Origin: a virus
Strand: one strand, 5' to 3'
Virus record (IMG/VR): IMGVR_UViG_3300011115_001022
Span: 1-21,951 of that record
Length of the DNA stretch: 21,951 bases
This document shows positions 1 to 7,502 of this stretch, in pieces (position 1 is the first letter of the stretch; every line of letters starts with the position of its first letter). Below the pieces are notes generated by a model. It saw nothing but the letters and a program-made list of their open reading frames with translations. It searched no databases and was not told where the DNA came from. The position numbers were made by a program, and so were the translations under genes.

Positions 1-172
1 CAAAACCATGGAAGAAGACATCATCCCCCGCCTGCTCGTCGACATCCCCGGCAGCAACGAACGGAAATACCCTGAACAGGTCGGAAATACTCGGAATGCG
101 TTGATCCTACGGGGGAAAGGTCGCCTTTGCAGGCTGGATTGGTGAGGAGCGCTGCGAAATACCCTGAAAGGG
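1..172. other. Gap downstream of the portal gene, content unresolved
   Basis: No recognisable gene. A plus-strand reading frame is open from the edge and runs from an ATG at 8 to a TGA at 145 (45 codons). On the minus strand a frame is open from about position 115 to the left edge without an obvious start, and an ATG at 45 is also in frame to the edge. Either could be the end of a neighbouring gene or the beginning of the next late gene (a Mu-type protease/scaffold would be expected). The piece also holds the direct repeats listed separately. Confidence 0.3.
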
Positions 173-175
173 TCA
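64..175 (-). repeat. Two 23-nt imperfect direct repeats plus a partial third copy
   Basis: On the minus strand, GACCCTTTCAGGGTATTTC (about 156-174) and GACCTGTTCAGGGTATTTC (about 64-82) match except at two central bases, and a partial copy ending TATTTCCG lies at 82-92. The first copy overlaps the portal stop codon and contains a short hairpin (ACCCT-TTC-AGGGT). No T-run follows, so it is not a clear terminator. Confidence 0.5.
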
Positions 176-1609
176 GTTGCCTTGGATGGCGGCGGTCTCC
201 AGATACTCCAGCAGAATGCTGGCACCAGAGCCGGTGATCTCCTCCGGCAGGTCCACGGCGGCAAGCTGGCGGCCGTAGCGCGGGGCGGTCGCGGATACCA
301 AGCGGGCTTGTGCGCCGGCGATCAAATCGGCGCGGTTGATGGATAAGGTGCGCTCTGCGGAAAAGGGTGCGGGCCGTTCCGGGGCGGCATCCTGTTTGCG
401 CTGGAGCGGGAGGCCGATCCGCTTGGAGAGCAGGCTCACACCTTCGTCTGTCAGCTCCAGGCCGGCGGTGGAAAGGGAGCGGAGAATATCAGCCGACAGA
501 TCCGCCTCCTTGGAATCCGGCGCGCCATGCTGCAAAAGCGGCGGCCGGCCCACCACGCCATTGACGCGCATCAGCGGGATCACCACTTGCCGCAAAAGGG
601 TCTCGCAAAGCCGGAAGTCGTCCCAATCCCGGAATTCGCTCCTGACCGCACTGTGCTCCTGGTTGCTGTTGGAAAGGCTCCCGGTGCTCTGGACATCGCT
701 GGAGCTGGTCTGCCCGATGATCAGTTTACTGATCTCGCGGCAGCTCTTGTCATGGAGCATCTGGTGGGCCTCCCCCGTTTGGGAGCTTTGGGCCTGAAGC
801 ATTTCAATGCGAGTGCCTTCAGAAACGACGATCCCGAAAAGCCGCAGTGCCTGGGAGAAAGCGGCCTCCACCTTATCCCGCTCCCCATCGTCATCATTGC
901 TGATGTGGCCCACCAAAAAGGGTGCGCCCAGCCGCTCAAGAAACCGGCCCCACCACTCCGGCGTGGCATTGGCCAGCAGGTGCCAGCCCATCAGGGAGCG
1001 CATCGGTCCGCCGTAGCAGTCCGGGCTGGTCAACAGGTGGCCGCGATGCACCACATAATCCCCTTCCTCCACCGGGTGGGAGCTGGCCAGCTTCATCCCA
1101 TCACGCGTATCCCAGATCCGGAATTCCCCTTTGGAAAAATCAAACAGCTCTGGATCTACCCGGCTCAAGCAAACGTCATAGCGCCGGCCGTTGGTCCCCG
1201 GCACGTGCCACATCTGGCACACGCTGACAGGATAAAGGGTGCTGTCCATCAGGGCAATTTCCGCATCCACCAGCCCGGGGCAATCTGCCAGCGCCTGCTC
1301 CACCCACTTGGCCGCTGCCACGTCCCCCGGATCTTCCGTGGCCGGCAGCACGCTCAACCGGTCGCCCAGCACGCTGAGCTTCCGCTTCCCGAATTCCGTC
1401 TGGAGGTGGGAATTCTCGTTTATCATCTGCTCATAGAGCGGCATTAGGCGCGTCGTGTCGCCCATTTCAGCCAGCTGGATCGCGTCATAAACATCATCTG
1501 CCGTCAGGCCGGGGATCGTGTTTGTCTTGTAGATCGGGCTGATCTGTTTCCGGGCACGGGCAGCTGGGGCAAAGATCTTGCGGAAAAAGTCGAGTAGGGG
1601 AAAAGCCAT
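173..1609 (-). CDS. Mu gp29-like portal protein (DUF935)
   Basis: 478 aa, close to Mu gp29 (about 510). The portal forms the dodecameric ring at the head vertex through which DNA is packaged and ejected. Family signs: a central stretch reading WWGRFLERLGAPFLVGHI followed by acidic residues, a segment on early-stage numbering of the family (FGIVVSEGTRIEMLQA), a polar SSSDVQSTGSLSNSNQEHS loop, and the WDDFRLCETLLRQVVIPLM helix, all typical of DUF935. It lies 40 nt downstream of the large-terminase gene, as gp29 follows gp28 in Mu. The start at 1609 gives the usual short basic N-terminus; its leader is pyrimidine-rich (CCGACCTATG) with no Shine-Dalgarno sequence. The capsid and protease genes expected next are outside the window. 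Confidence 0.93.
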   Translation of the reverse strand: MAFPLLDFFRKIFAPAARARKQISPIYKTNTIPGLTADDVYDAIQLAEMGDTTRLMPLYEQMINENSHLQTEFGKRKLSVLGDRLSVLPATEDPGDVAAAKWVEQALADCPGLVDAEIALMDSTLYPVSVCQMWHVPGTNGRRYDVCLSRVDPELFDFSKGEFRIWDTRDGMKLASSHPVEEGDYVVHRGHLLTSPDCYGGPMRSLMGWHLLANATPEWWGRFLERLGAPFLVGHISNDDDGERDKVEAAFSQALRLFGIVVSEGTRIEMLQAQSSQTGEAHQMLHDKSCREISKLIIGQTSSSDVQSTGSLSNSNQEHSAVRSEFRDWDDFRLCETLLRQVVIPLMRVNGVVGRPPLLQHGAPDSKEADLSADILRSLSTAGLELTDEGVSLLSKRIGLPLQRKQDAAPERPAPFSAERTLSINRADLIAGAQARLVSATAPRYGRQLAAVDLPEEITGSGASILLEYLETAAIQGN

Positions 1610-1649
1610 AGGTCGGAAGGGTCAGGTTGGGAGTTGAGGAAACGAAAAA

Positions 1650-3323
1650 TCACCGCAGCCGGCGGGCCGCCAGCTTCGCGTTGGGGTGCTTCAGCCCCGG
1701 CCGGGCCGCCGGGCCGCCCGGCATCCCCACCGCACAGGCCCCGATCTTCAGCGGCCCTTGCCGGATCTGCCCGTGAAGGGCCAGTTTGCATCCATCAAAC
1801 GTATCGCCGTGTTCCCCGTTCGGTCCCACGGAACACGTGAACCGCCCCCCGGCCTTCGTCACCCGGCCAAAATCGTTTTCCACGTAAGGGTGATTCGGGA
1901 TCGGCACCCGGGCGCTTTCCATGTGGCTTACGAGCAGGTTCCCGCAAAGGGTCTTCGCGTCCGTCGCTTCCCCTTCCTGCCCGATCTTTTGATTCCCGCG
2001 CATCAGGCGCACTGGGATCAGCTTGCCCACCACGGTCTTGATTCGTTTGGCAAAAAACACCTCGTTGGAAGCATCCACCGTCAGGCAGTTCACCCGCTTT
2101 TCAGCTGCCCGCATCAGCTCTGCAAAATGCACCAGCAGCGCCTCGGCAATCACGGGGTCTGCCGTCTTCCACCACACCATCAGGCGGGACGGATAGTCCA
2201 CCCCCACGTTTTCCATCAGGGTCAGGGAGCTGGGGTTGCTCATCTTGCTTTCCGTGGTCGCAGTGTCGTAGCCGGCCGTCAGCTTGCCCACACCCGTCAG
2301 GGTCAGGGCCTCTGCCAGCAGCGTTTCCAGCTGCCGCAATGCCGTCGCCTTCCCCTTGCTGCAATCAATCGCCCCTGCAATCCCCCGGCTCGCGCCCAGA
2401 CTCTGGCAGGTGGAAAGCGCGGCCGCACTGATCGCGCTCGTGCCCGTCAGGCTCCGTTGCAGCCGATAGCTCCGGTCCCATCCGTCCTTGTCCATGGAGG
2501 TCTCGCGATTCTCATCCGGGGTTTGTTCCTCACCACTGTCAGGGTGGAAACATTTCCGGCCGGCCAGATAGGCATCGTCAATCGTCGCCCGGTGCACCCA
2601 GATCCCGATTTTGTTCTTAAACCAATTACCGGCCGGATTGGCCGGGAGGGATTTTTCAAAATCATCCCCCTCCTCCGGAGTGATCAGCTTGTTGAAATAA
2701 TGTTGGATGTCCGGGGGCGGCGTGCCGGCCATTTCAAAAGTGAAGCTGGGGTCCGTCCCGTAGATCGGTTCGATCTCCTGGATCAAAACTTGGAGATTTG
2801 CCAGCTTCCCGCCTTCATCCAGATAGCTGGTGCCGCTCCAGCTCACGGCTGTTTCCACCCGTGCCGCAATGATTTTGGTCCGGGAGCACACCGTGTTGGA
2901 GTGCCAGAGCCTCAGCTCCAGACTGTTCTTTTCCATCACACTGGCCAGGTCTTCCCATGCCAGGCCAGCAGCCAGAGCGCGATAGCTTTTACCACCGCCA
3001 GTTTCCCCCATCTCCAGTTTGAATTTTTCGCGGGCGGCATCCTCTTTAAGCTTTTCACCCAGTTTGACCCATGTTTTTGCTTCCTTTTCGATCAGCTCCC
3101 CACCGATATTCAGGTTGGCGCTGGCAAAGGTCACCAACCGGTTTTTATGGCGCATCATCTGCCGCAGCGCCTTATCGCTGAATTCAGTGGTCTTCCCACC
3201 TTGACGCAACCAGGCCCGGATCATACGCCGCAAATAGAGCGGCCGGCCGCTCTTATGCAGTTTGCCCTTCAGTCGCTCGTCATCCGTGAAAGCGGCGGCG
3301 TATTGGTAGGCCCGTTTTTCCAT
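1650..3323 (-). CDS. Mu gp28-like terminase large subunit
   Basis: 557 aa, the usual length for Mu gp28. It is the packaging motor: an N-terminal ATPase and a C-terminal RNase-H-fold nuclease. Visible motifs are an adenine/P-loop-like segment WLRQGGKTT (residues 38-46, a degenerate Walker A as in many terminases), a Walker B-like SYLDE (166-170), and nuclease acidic residues in TAGYDTATTES (D353), LTVDASNEVFF (D417) and GEHGDTFDGCKLAL (D507). The start lies 2 nt after the stop of the small-subunit gene (TGACCATG), suggesting translational coupling. The last 30 or so residues are Pro/Gly/Arg rich and probably disordered. The identification combines motifs and position between gp27-like and gp29-like genes; assignment of individual nuclease residues is tentative. 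Confidence 0.92.
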   Translation of the reverse strand: MEKRAYQYAAAFTDDERLKGKLHKSGRPLYLRRMIRAWLRQGGKTTEFSDKALRQMMRHKNRLVTFASANLNIGGELIEKEAKTWVKLGEKLKEDAAREKFKLEMGETGGGKSYRALAAGLAWEDLASVMEKNSLELRLWHSNTVCSRTKIIAARVETAVSWSGTSYLDEGGKLANLQVLIQEIEPIYGTDPSFTFEMAGTPPPDIQHYFNKLITPEEGDDFEKSLPANPAGNWFKNKIGIWVHRATIDDAYLAGRKCFHPDSGEEQTPDENRETSMDKDGWDRSYRLQRSLTGTSAISAAALSTCQSLGASRGIAGAIDCSKGKATALRQLETLLAEALTLTGVGKLTAGYDTATTESKMSNPSSLTLMENVGVDYPSRLMVWWKTADPVIAEALLVHFAELMRAAEKRVNCLTVDASNEVFFAKRIKTVVGKLIPVRLMRGNQKIGQEGEATDAKTLCGNLLVSHMESARVPIPNHPYVENDFGRVTKAGGRFTCSVGPNGEHGDTFDGCKLALHGQIRQGPLKIGACAVGMPGGPAARPGLKHPNAKLAARRLR

Positions 3324-3325
3324 GG

Positions 3326-3997
3326 TCAGAGATTTTCCAGCCGCTCCAGATCCGGGGCTCCCAGCAAATAATCCGCCAGCTCCGGAAGCCGCCGGTCATC
3401 CGTCTTCGCCGCTTCCGCCAGGGCCAGCGCCTTGGCATCGTCCACGAATTTCACAAAAGTCCTGGCCACCTTGATCTTTTCCAGCCCCAGTTTCAGATCC
3501 GTTTGCCGCGTTTTATCCACGTGCTCCCGCTCCCGCTGGGCCGCCGCGCTGATCGTCGCGATGGTCCCGCCGGCCTGCAAAAACCGCTGACTCACGCCCC
3601 GCCCCGCGTCCCCGCCCTCTTCATCCACCAGCGTCTCTTCCGTCTCCAGGGATTCCACGATCTCGAGCATTTTGCCCGTCCACACCTTCCGCAGCAGGCT
3701 TTCCGGCGGTTGTCCGCTGGCATCCGCCAGGCGGCTCACAAAGTGCGCCATATTCCGCACCTTCGCATCCTGGCACCACTCCTGATATCCGCCCGCCCGC
3801 CACTCGCTCAGGTTCCCGTCTGTGATCTCCGGCACTTCGCCGTCCGCCCGCGCCCGTGCCGCTAGCCGTTCGCGCACCGCCGGCAGGGCATTCAGCCACG
3901 GCAGGATCGCAGGACCCTGCTGCCCATCCGCCAGCCGCTCGTTCAGTTCCTCGCGGATCTCACGGGGCAGGCCGGCTATTTTACCTTTGCGGGCCAT
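3326..3997 (-). CDS. Mu gp27-like small terminase subunit (DUF3486)
   Basis: 223 aa. DUF3486 proteins are the DNA-recognition partner of the gp28 motor in Mu-like phages. The N-terminus has the family signature: KIAGLPREIREELNERLADG (residues 6-25), then WLNALPAVRERL, then LSEWRAGGYQEW around residues 83-94, which fits the helix-turn-helix region that reads the packaging site. The remainder is helical and rich in Ala, Glu and Lys. The gene is 2 nt upstream of the large subunit and 4 nt downstream of the SGNH hydrolase gene, so the three appear co-transcribed. The start at 3997 gives the expected MARKGKI opening. Confidence 0.92.
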   Translation of the reverse strand: MARKGKIAGLPREIREELNERLADGQQGPAILPWLNALPAVRERLAARARADGEVPEITDGNLSEWRAGGYQEWCQDAKVRNMAHFVSRLADASGQPPESLLRKVWTGKMLEIVESLETEETLVDEEGGDAGRGVSQRFLQAGGTIATISAAAQREREHVDKTRQTDLKLGLEKIKVARTFVKFVDDAKALALAEAAKTDDRRLPELADYLLGAPDLERLENL

Positions 3998-4001
3998 AGG
4001 A

Positions 4002-5516
4002 TTAGCCGATCACCCAGGCTCCGTTCAGGGCGCTCACCCAGGTATGATTCGCCCCGCCTCCAGCGGCAGCCGCGCCCAGATTGGCGCTGGTATAGGCCAG
4101 CGTGCTATCCGTGATATAGGCGCGGGCTCCGTTGCCGGCAGCGGCCGCAGTGCCCAATGAAGAAAAAGTTGCCGGATTATGTTTAGACGTCCCAAAAAAC
4201 CCTGTCCGCCAATAAGCCGTAGCCGTTCCCAGATCCACCGCTCCTCCGCTGATCGGATTCACTGGCACACTCATCTGAAGAGCGATGGAGCGCCATGTGG
4301 CCAGAGTTGACCCCGATAGAGTTACCCCAATCCCGGTAAGGCCCGGATTCCAGAAAAAGCCGCTGGTCGATGCGCCTGTAAACGACAGGCTTGGAGCGGT
4401 TATGCTGCCAAAATTCAGGACTGCTGTCCCAGAGGCGGTTGGCCCCGCCAAAAGCCCCAGTTGCTCATACACCGCCGCCGCAAAGTCCGCATGCCCCAGA
4501 TCGTTCGGGTGATACCCATCTGCCGATAGCAGCGTGGACCGGTAGGTCCCCCCATGGCGCTGCCACGTATTGATCAGCAGCCCCCCCACCGCCGTAGCCA
4601 CGGCCGCATAGGCACTCAGGTAGCTTTGCACCCCGGGGTAAAGCAGGCCGGGAGCCGCCCCGCCGGGCGGCATGGGAGGCATCAGAATCACTGAGCTGCC
4701 CGCCGCCACTGCCGTCTGGGCCAGAGTCAGCAGATCCGTGTAAAAAGCCGCCGGCGTCACGGAGGCCGCCGCATCATTCAGCCCCAGCATGATCACCGTC
4801 AGGTGCGGCGCATAGGCCGTGATCATCGCCAGCCGGTTCAGGGTAGGTTGCGCCCCCGCTGCCACCCAGCTATTTGCCGTAGCGCCGTAGATGCCGATAT
4901 TCCCCACCCGCAGCCGGGGCCGCGTGCTCAGCCACGGTTCGATCCCCAGTATCCACACCTGCCCCGTCCGAGTGATCGTCACCGCGTTATTCACCGCCGC
5001 CACTGCACACAGCGCCGTAGCCTTGATAATGCTGTAACTCCCGGCGAGGAGGCTGGTCACCACTGCACTCCCCCCGGTGGCCACCGCAGAGGCACTGCCG
5101 CCCCCTGGCCCTTGGATGTAATAAATATCAAACCGGTCAAACGTCTCCCCGTCCCCCGGCGTATACGTCAGCGGCCCGGCCGATCCGCTCTCATATCCCT
5201 TCGCCCCCCATTCAGAGGTAGTCCAGCCCGCCGCGCTCCAGCGCGTGTCCACACTCCCATTATAGGGGCCATTCGTCAGGCCTATCGCCCCGCCGAATAA
5301 CGCCCCCACCCGGGCCGCGCCCGCCTTGAAATCCGGCACCGTGCCCGCCGTGGAAGTCGTCGCCCCCTTGGGCGTGCTGTCCCCCACCCACAGGGCCCGG
5401 CAATCCGGCCCCCCCGCCCGCATCGCCGCCATGCCCAGCAGAAAAGATGACAGCTTGCCCGCCCGCTGGGCAGGGCTCACCCAGGCGGGATCAGTCGCGG
5501 CAATAGTATCAAGCAT
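4002..5516 (-). CDS. SGNH/GDSL hydrolase with tail-fibre-type C-terminus
   Basis: 504 aa. The N-terminal two thirds carries the SGNH blocks: ALWVGDSTPKG (nucleophile S47), NIGIYGATANSW (block II Gly about 211), VIMLGLNDA (block III N247) and DGYHPNDLGH (block V D333/H336). Such enzymes remove acyl groups from carbohydrates. From about residue 365 the protein changes to a low-complexity Gly/Ser/Ala/Thr region, ending in a segment (DSTLAYTSANLG..GGGANHTWVSALNGAWVIG) like the C-termini of phage fibre and receptor-binding proteins. This suggests a virion-attached esterase or deacetylase acting on the host surface polysaccharide. It is unusual to find it directly before the small-terminase gene. 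The domain calls are strong; the substrate is unknown. Confidence 0.82.
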   Translation of the reverse strand: MLDTIAATDPAWVSPAQRAGKLSSFLLGMAAMRAGGPDCRALWVGDSTPKGATTSTAGTVPDFKAGAARVGALFGGAIGLTNGPYNGSVDTRWSAAGWTTSEWGAKGYESGSAGPLTYTPGDGETFDRFDIYYIQGPGGGSASAVATGGSAVVTSLLAGSYSIIKATALCAVAAVNNAVTITRTGQVWILGIEPWLSTRPRLRVGNIGIYGATANSWVAAGAQPTLNRLAMITAYAPHLTVIMLGLNDAAASVTPAAFYTDLLTLAQTAVAAGSSVILMPPMPPGGAAPGLLYPGVQSYLSAYAAVATAVGGLLINTWQRHGGTYRSTLLSADGYHPNDLGHADFAAAVYEQLGLLAGPTASGTAVLNFGSITAPSLSFTGASTSGFFWNPGLTGIGVTLSGSTLATWRSIALQMSVPVNPISGGAVDLGTATAYWRTGFFGTSKHNPATFSSLGTAAAAGNGARAYITDSTLAYTSANLGAAAAGGGANHTWVSALNGAWVIG

Positions 5517-5572
5517 AGGTCAGAGAGGGGGCAAAAAGGTCAGAAAATTCATGAATCAGAATCAAAATCAGA

Positions 5573-5839
5573 TCAGGCATCCGCCTCCACCACGATCAGA
5601 TCCGGCGTGCCGGATGCCGCGATCGCCCACAAAGCCCGGGCAATCGGGCCGAAATTTTCCGCACTGTATTCCCGCCGGTCCCCCGCCTTCAGCAGCACGC
5701 CTGCCGTGCCCCCACTCATCGTCACCGCATTGGAGAATCCCCATCGCATATCCACCGCCGAGTTGTTTTCCAGGTAGAGATAGCGGCGGTCCGCATCGTT
5801 GAGCACCACTTGAGTGGCCGTCACAGCATTGATCGTCAT
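5573..5839 (-). CDS. Small phage structural-type protein, 88 aa
   Basis: A longer frame opens at 5914, but the leader before the ATG at 5839 is a C/T-rich run that reads as low-complexity peptide, so the MTINAVTATQV start is preferred. The protein is predicted to be all-beta: RRYLYLENNSAVDMRWGFSN, a Gly-rich turn, LLKAGDRREYSAENFGP, ALWAIAASGTPDLIVVEADA. This layout (an NNS strand, a Gly/Ala-Gly turn, a final xLxVxEA strand) is common in small uncharacterised phage virion proteins, perhaps decoration or tail-attached factors. It lies 56 nt upstream of the SGNH gene and 58 nt downstream of another small gene. Function is inferred only from composition and context. Confidence 0.6.
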   Translation of the reverse strand: MTINAVTATQVVLNDADRRYLYLENNSAVDMRWGFSNAVTMSGGTAGVLLKAGDRREYSAENFGPIARALWAIAASGTPDLIVVEADA

Positions 5840-5897
5840 AAAAAAAGAGAGAGGTTGGGAAAAAGTGAGGGGAAGGGGAAAAAGAAAGGAAACGCGC

Positions 5898-6242
5898 TCA
5901 GCGCCGCGCCGCATAGACCTCCACCGTCTCTGGTGTCAGCCACGTCTGGAGCCGGCGGATCAGCACCGCCAGCTGAATGGCCCGGTCCTCCCAGTGCTCC
6001 CGCAGGTAATGGAGCGGCATCCCCTGATCAGGCGGCACCAGCGCAAAGCGCAGCCACTCCTTGGCCGCCGCGTGCCGGGCTTCCGGGGTCAGGGTCTTGT
6101 CATCGTCCAGCCGCTGGATCTCCGTGTTGAACTCCCCCCACAGCTTTTTGCCAAAGCCCACATACCGCCGCAACAAATCAGCAGCCCAGGCCAGAATCAG
6201 CGGCTGGAGCTTGATCCAGAGAGTAGTGAGGAGCGCGTTCAT
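5898..6242 (-). CDS. Unknown small helical protein, 114 aa
   Basis: The start at 6242 is chosen over the frame opening at 6314 because it forms an ATGA overlap with the 44-aa membrane protein upstream. The N-terminus (MNALLTTLWIKLQPLILAWAADLLRR) is hydrophobic to amphipathic, too broken by Lys, Gln and Asp to be a sure membrane helix. The remainder is basic/acidic helical with many Trp and Leu and ends VYAARR. I do not recognise a family. Position directly after the lysis genes and before the virion proteins makes a lysis accessory or a small virion protein equally possible. Confidence 0.6.
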   Translation of the reverse strand: MNALLTTLWIKLQPLILAWAADLLRRYVGFGKKLWGEFNTEIQRLDDDKTLTPEARHAAAKEWLRFALVPPDQGMPLHYLREHWEDRAIQLAVLIRRLQTWLTPETVEVYAARR

Positions 6243-6373
6243 GGGAAGAAATAATTGAGGATTGAGTAGGTAGCCCCGGTGATAAAAGCCAGGAGGATCA
6301 AGACGAAAAAGCAAAGCCAGGCGATGGCATCCGCCGGCATGCGGTGGGGATCTGGATCAGGATCAGGATTCAT
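6239..6373 (-). CDS. 44-aa single-span membrane protein, holin/antiholin candidate
   Basis: A short gene with an ATG at 6373 and TGA at 6239, overlapping the next start by 4 nt (ATGA). The N-terminus is a D-P repeat (MNPDPDPDPHR) followed by one strongly hydrophobic span, AIAWLCFFVLILLAFITG, and a short aromatic tail ending NYFFP. It follows the endolysin gene, and its leader carries a copy of the 9-nt-periodic repeat. Small one-span proteins next to endolysins are often holins, antiholins or spanin parts; which one it is cannot be decided here. The ATGA overlap and the clean membrane segment support a real gene. Confidence 0.62.
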   Translation of the reverse strand: MNPDPDPDPHRMPADAIAWLCFFVLILLAFITGATYSILNYFFP

Positions 6374-6384
6374 CGTTAAAAAAT

Positions 6385-6412
6385 CTTTGTGTTCCTTTGC
6401 GTTTTTTGTGGC
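6385..6412 (-). repeat. 9-nt-periodic GCCACAAAG-type repeat, copy 1
   Basis: The minus strand reads GCCACAAAAAACGCAAAGG followed by AACACAAAG: three CRCAAA cores spaced 9 nt apart. It lies between the endolysin stop and the start of the 44-aa membrane protein. Confidence 0.8.
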
Positions 6413-6419
6413 CCAAAAA

Positions 6420-7043
6420 TCACGGCAACCAGCTCTTCACCCGGTAGATCGTCCGGGGATCACGCAGCTTGCTCCACACCCCATCCCCATTCCGGTCCGC
6501 CTCACCAGAGCTGGCCTGCGGGCTCGTATTCGCCTCCACCGTCCAGAGATACTGCCCCTGCCACCCCCGCACCAGCCCCGTGTGCCCGATCCTCCCCAGG
6601 CTGGCATGATAAATCACAAACGTATCCCCCGGCCGCGCCGTGGAAATATCCGCCCGCGTCCCCGGCGCACTGCCAAAGTCCGGGCTCCACGCAGAGCGCG
6701 GAAAGGGATTCCGCGCTCCCAACGCCGTCTTGCCCGTCCAGAAAACAAAGGCCGCACAATACGGATTCCGCGTGCCCCCCAGACCCACGCTGGCGAGGTA
6801 TTTATCCACCGGCCCGTCATTGTGCCCCGTCTTTTCCTGCGTGCCCACCTGGCTGATCGCCACGGCCATCAGGCTTTCCCGGGCGGTCAGCTTTGCCGGC
6901 ACGGCCGCCTTCACCGGCACGGCCGCCACAGGCCCGCTGGTCAACGGCGGGGGCGCGGCGGGCAAAGCGCGGGGAGACCCCATGGCCCACAAAGAGCCGA
7001 TGATTAGCCACAAAGAGCACAAAAAACACAAAGAGGATTTCAT
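6420..7043 (-). CDS. Secreted CHAP-domain endolysin
   Basis: 207 aa. CHAP enzymes are cysteine peptidases/amidases that cut peptidoglycan. Residues 60-207 match the fold: QVGTQEKTG, then PYCAAFVFW with the nucleophile C96, ARPGDTFVIY, GRIGHTGLV with H154, and WTVEANTSP with E170 and N172, followed by GDGVWSKLRD..IYRVKSWLP at the end. A Sec signal peptide (MKSS, hydrophobic residues 5-19, possible cleavage after SLWA) and a Pro/Ala linker precede the domain, so export would be holin-independent or the enzyme is a signal-anchor type. Codons 4-13 of the signal come from a copy of the 9-nt repeat, and codons 17-19 repeat TCTTTGTGG. A holin candidate lies upstream and a small membrane protein downstream. 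Confidence 0.86.
   Translation of the reverse strand: MKSSLCFLCSLWLIIGSLWAMGSPRALPAAPPPLTSGPVAAVPVKAAVPAKLTARESLMAVAISQVGTQEKTGHNDGPVDKYLASVGLGGTRNPYCAAFVFWTGKTALGARNPFPRSAWSPDFGSAPGTRADISTARPGDTFVIYHASLGRIGHTGLVRGWQGQYLWTVEANTSPQASSGEADRNGDGVWSKLRDPRTIYRVKSWLP
7007..7036 (+). repeat. 9-nt-periodic GCCACAAAG-type repeat, copy 2 (coding for the endolysin signal peptide)
   Basis: The plus strand reads GCCACAAAGAGCACAAAAAA followed by CACAAAGAGG, three units of 9 nt. A partial copy (CCCACAAAGAGCC) lies at about 6987. Read on the opposite strand it gives SLCFLCSLW, the hydrophobic core of the endolysin signal peptide. Confidence 0.85.
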
Positions 7044-7049
7044 AGGAGG

Positions 7050-7074
7050 AGGTCAGGGGTCAGAGGTCAGGGGA
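7050..7074 (+). repeat. GGTCAGR heptamer array in the endolysin leader
   Basis: Three tandem heptamers (GGTCAGG GGTCAGA GGTCAGG) on the plus strand lie directly 5' of the endolysin start codon; the transcribed strand reads GACCCCT/GACCTCT. Confidence 0.75.
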
Positions 7075-7075
7075 A

Positions 7076-7420
7076 TCAAAACAGCACACAAAGCGTGATC
7101 AGCGTCGCCACCGTCAGGATTGTGATTGAGGTCGCCCGCAGTTTCTCCCTGGGCTCCAGCCCCTCGAAGGCCGCGCTAAACGCCCGACTGTCCAGGAAGC
7201 GGTTCACCGTGGGCACAAACACCAATAGCAGCAGCCACGTGCTCACCCCGATAAAAACCGCCTTGAACACCCCCGCGATCAGCAGCGTGAGAAAGCTCCA
7301 GTCCAGCGCCCCCGCCCCGGGGCTGATCCACTGGATCAGCGGGTTGATCACCAGAAAGGCGAGGAACAGCAGCAGCAGCAGACCGGTCTCCCGGGGGTTG
7401 TTTTTGATGAAATGGAACAT
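7076..7420 (-). CDS. Three-helix membrane protein, putative holin
   Basis: 114 aa with three likely membrane spans: residues 13-32 (GLLLLLFLAFLVINPLIQW), about 43-70 (FLTLLIAGVFKAVFIGVSTWLLLLVFV) and 97-114 (TSITILTVATLITLCVLF). A short basic N-terminus (MFHFIKNNPR) and a charged loop between spans 2 and 3 give a class I holin-like topology. Holins form the inner-membrane hole that times lysis. It lies 32 nt upstream of the CHAP endolysin and downstream of a lipoprotein gene, completing a lysis-cassette context. There is no family-specific motif, so the holin call rests on topology and neighbours. Confidence 0.65.
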   Translation of the reverse strand: MFHFIKNNPRETGLLLLLFLAFLVINPLIQWISPGAGALDWSFLTLLIAGVFKAVFIGVSTWLLLLVFVPTVNRFLDSRAFSAAFEGLEPREKLRATSITILTVATLITLCVLF

Positions 7421-7473
7421 GGCAGTGGTAGTCGGAGGCTGGTAAAAGATGGGGGGTGAAAAAGGCAGAGAGG

Positions 7474-7502
7474 CTCTTTGTGCTCTCTGCGTTCTTTGTG
7501 GC
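7474..7502 (-). repeat. 9-nt-periodic GCCACAAAG-type repeat, copy 3
   Basis: The minus strand reads GCCACAAAGAACGCAGAGAG followed by CACAAAGAG. It begins at the stop codon of the lipoprotein gene and lies in the leader of the holin candidate. Confidence 0.82.

Noticed and set aside
1686-3371. Long plus-strand open frame (561 aa) opposite the terminase
   Set aside because: It is antiparallel to a clear terminase gene and reads as Pro/Arg/His-rich sequence without motifs, as expected for a shadow frame in GC-rich DNA. The same applies to plus-strand frames at 10729-11946, 16369-17679, 18553-19251 and 527-1447.
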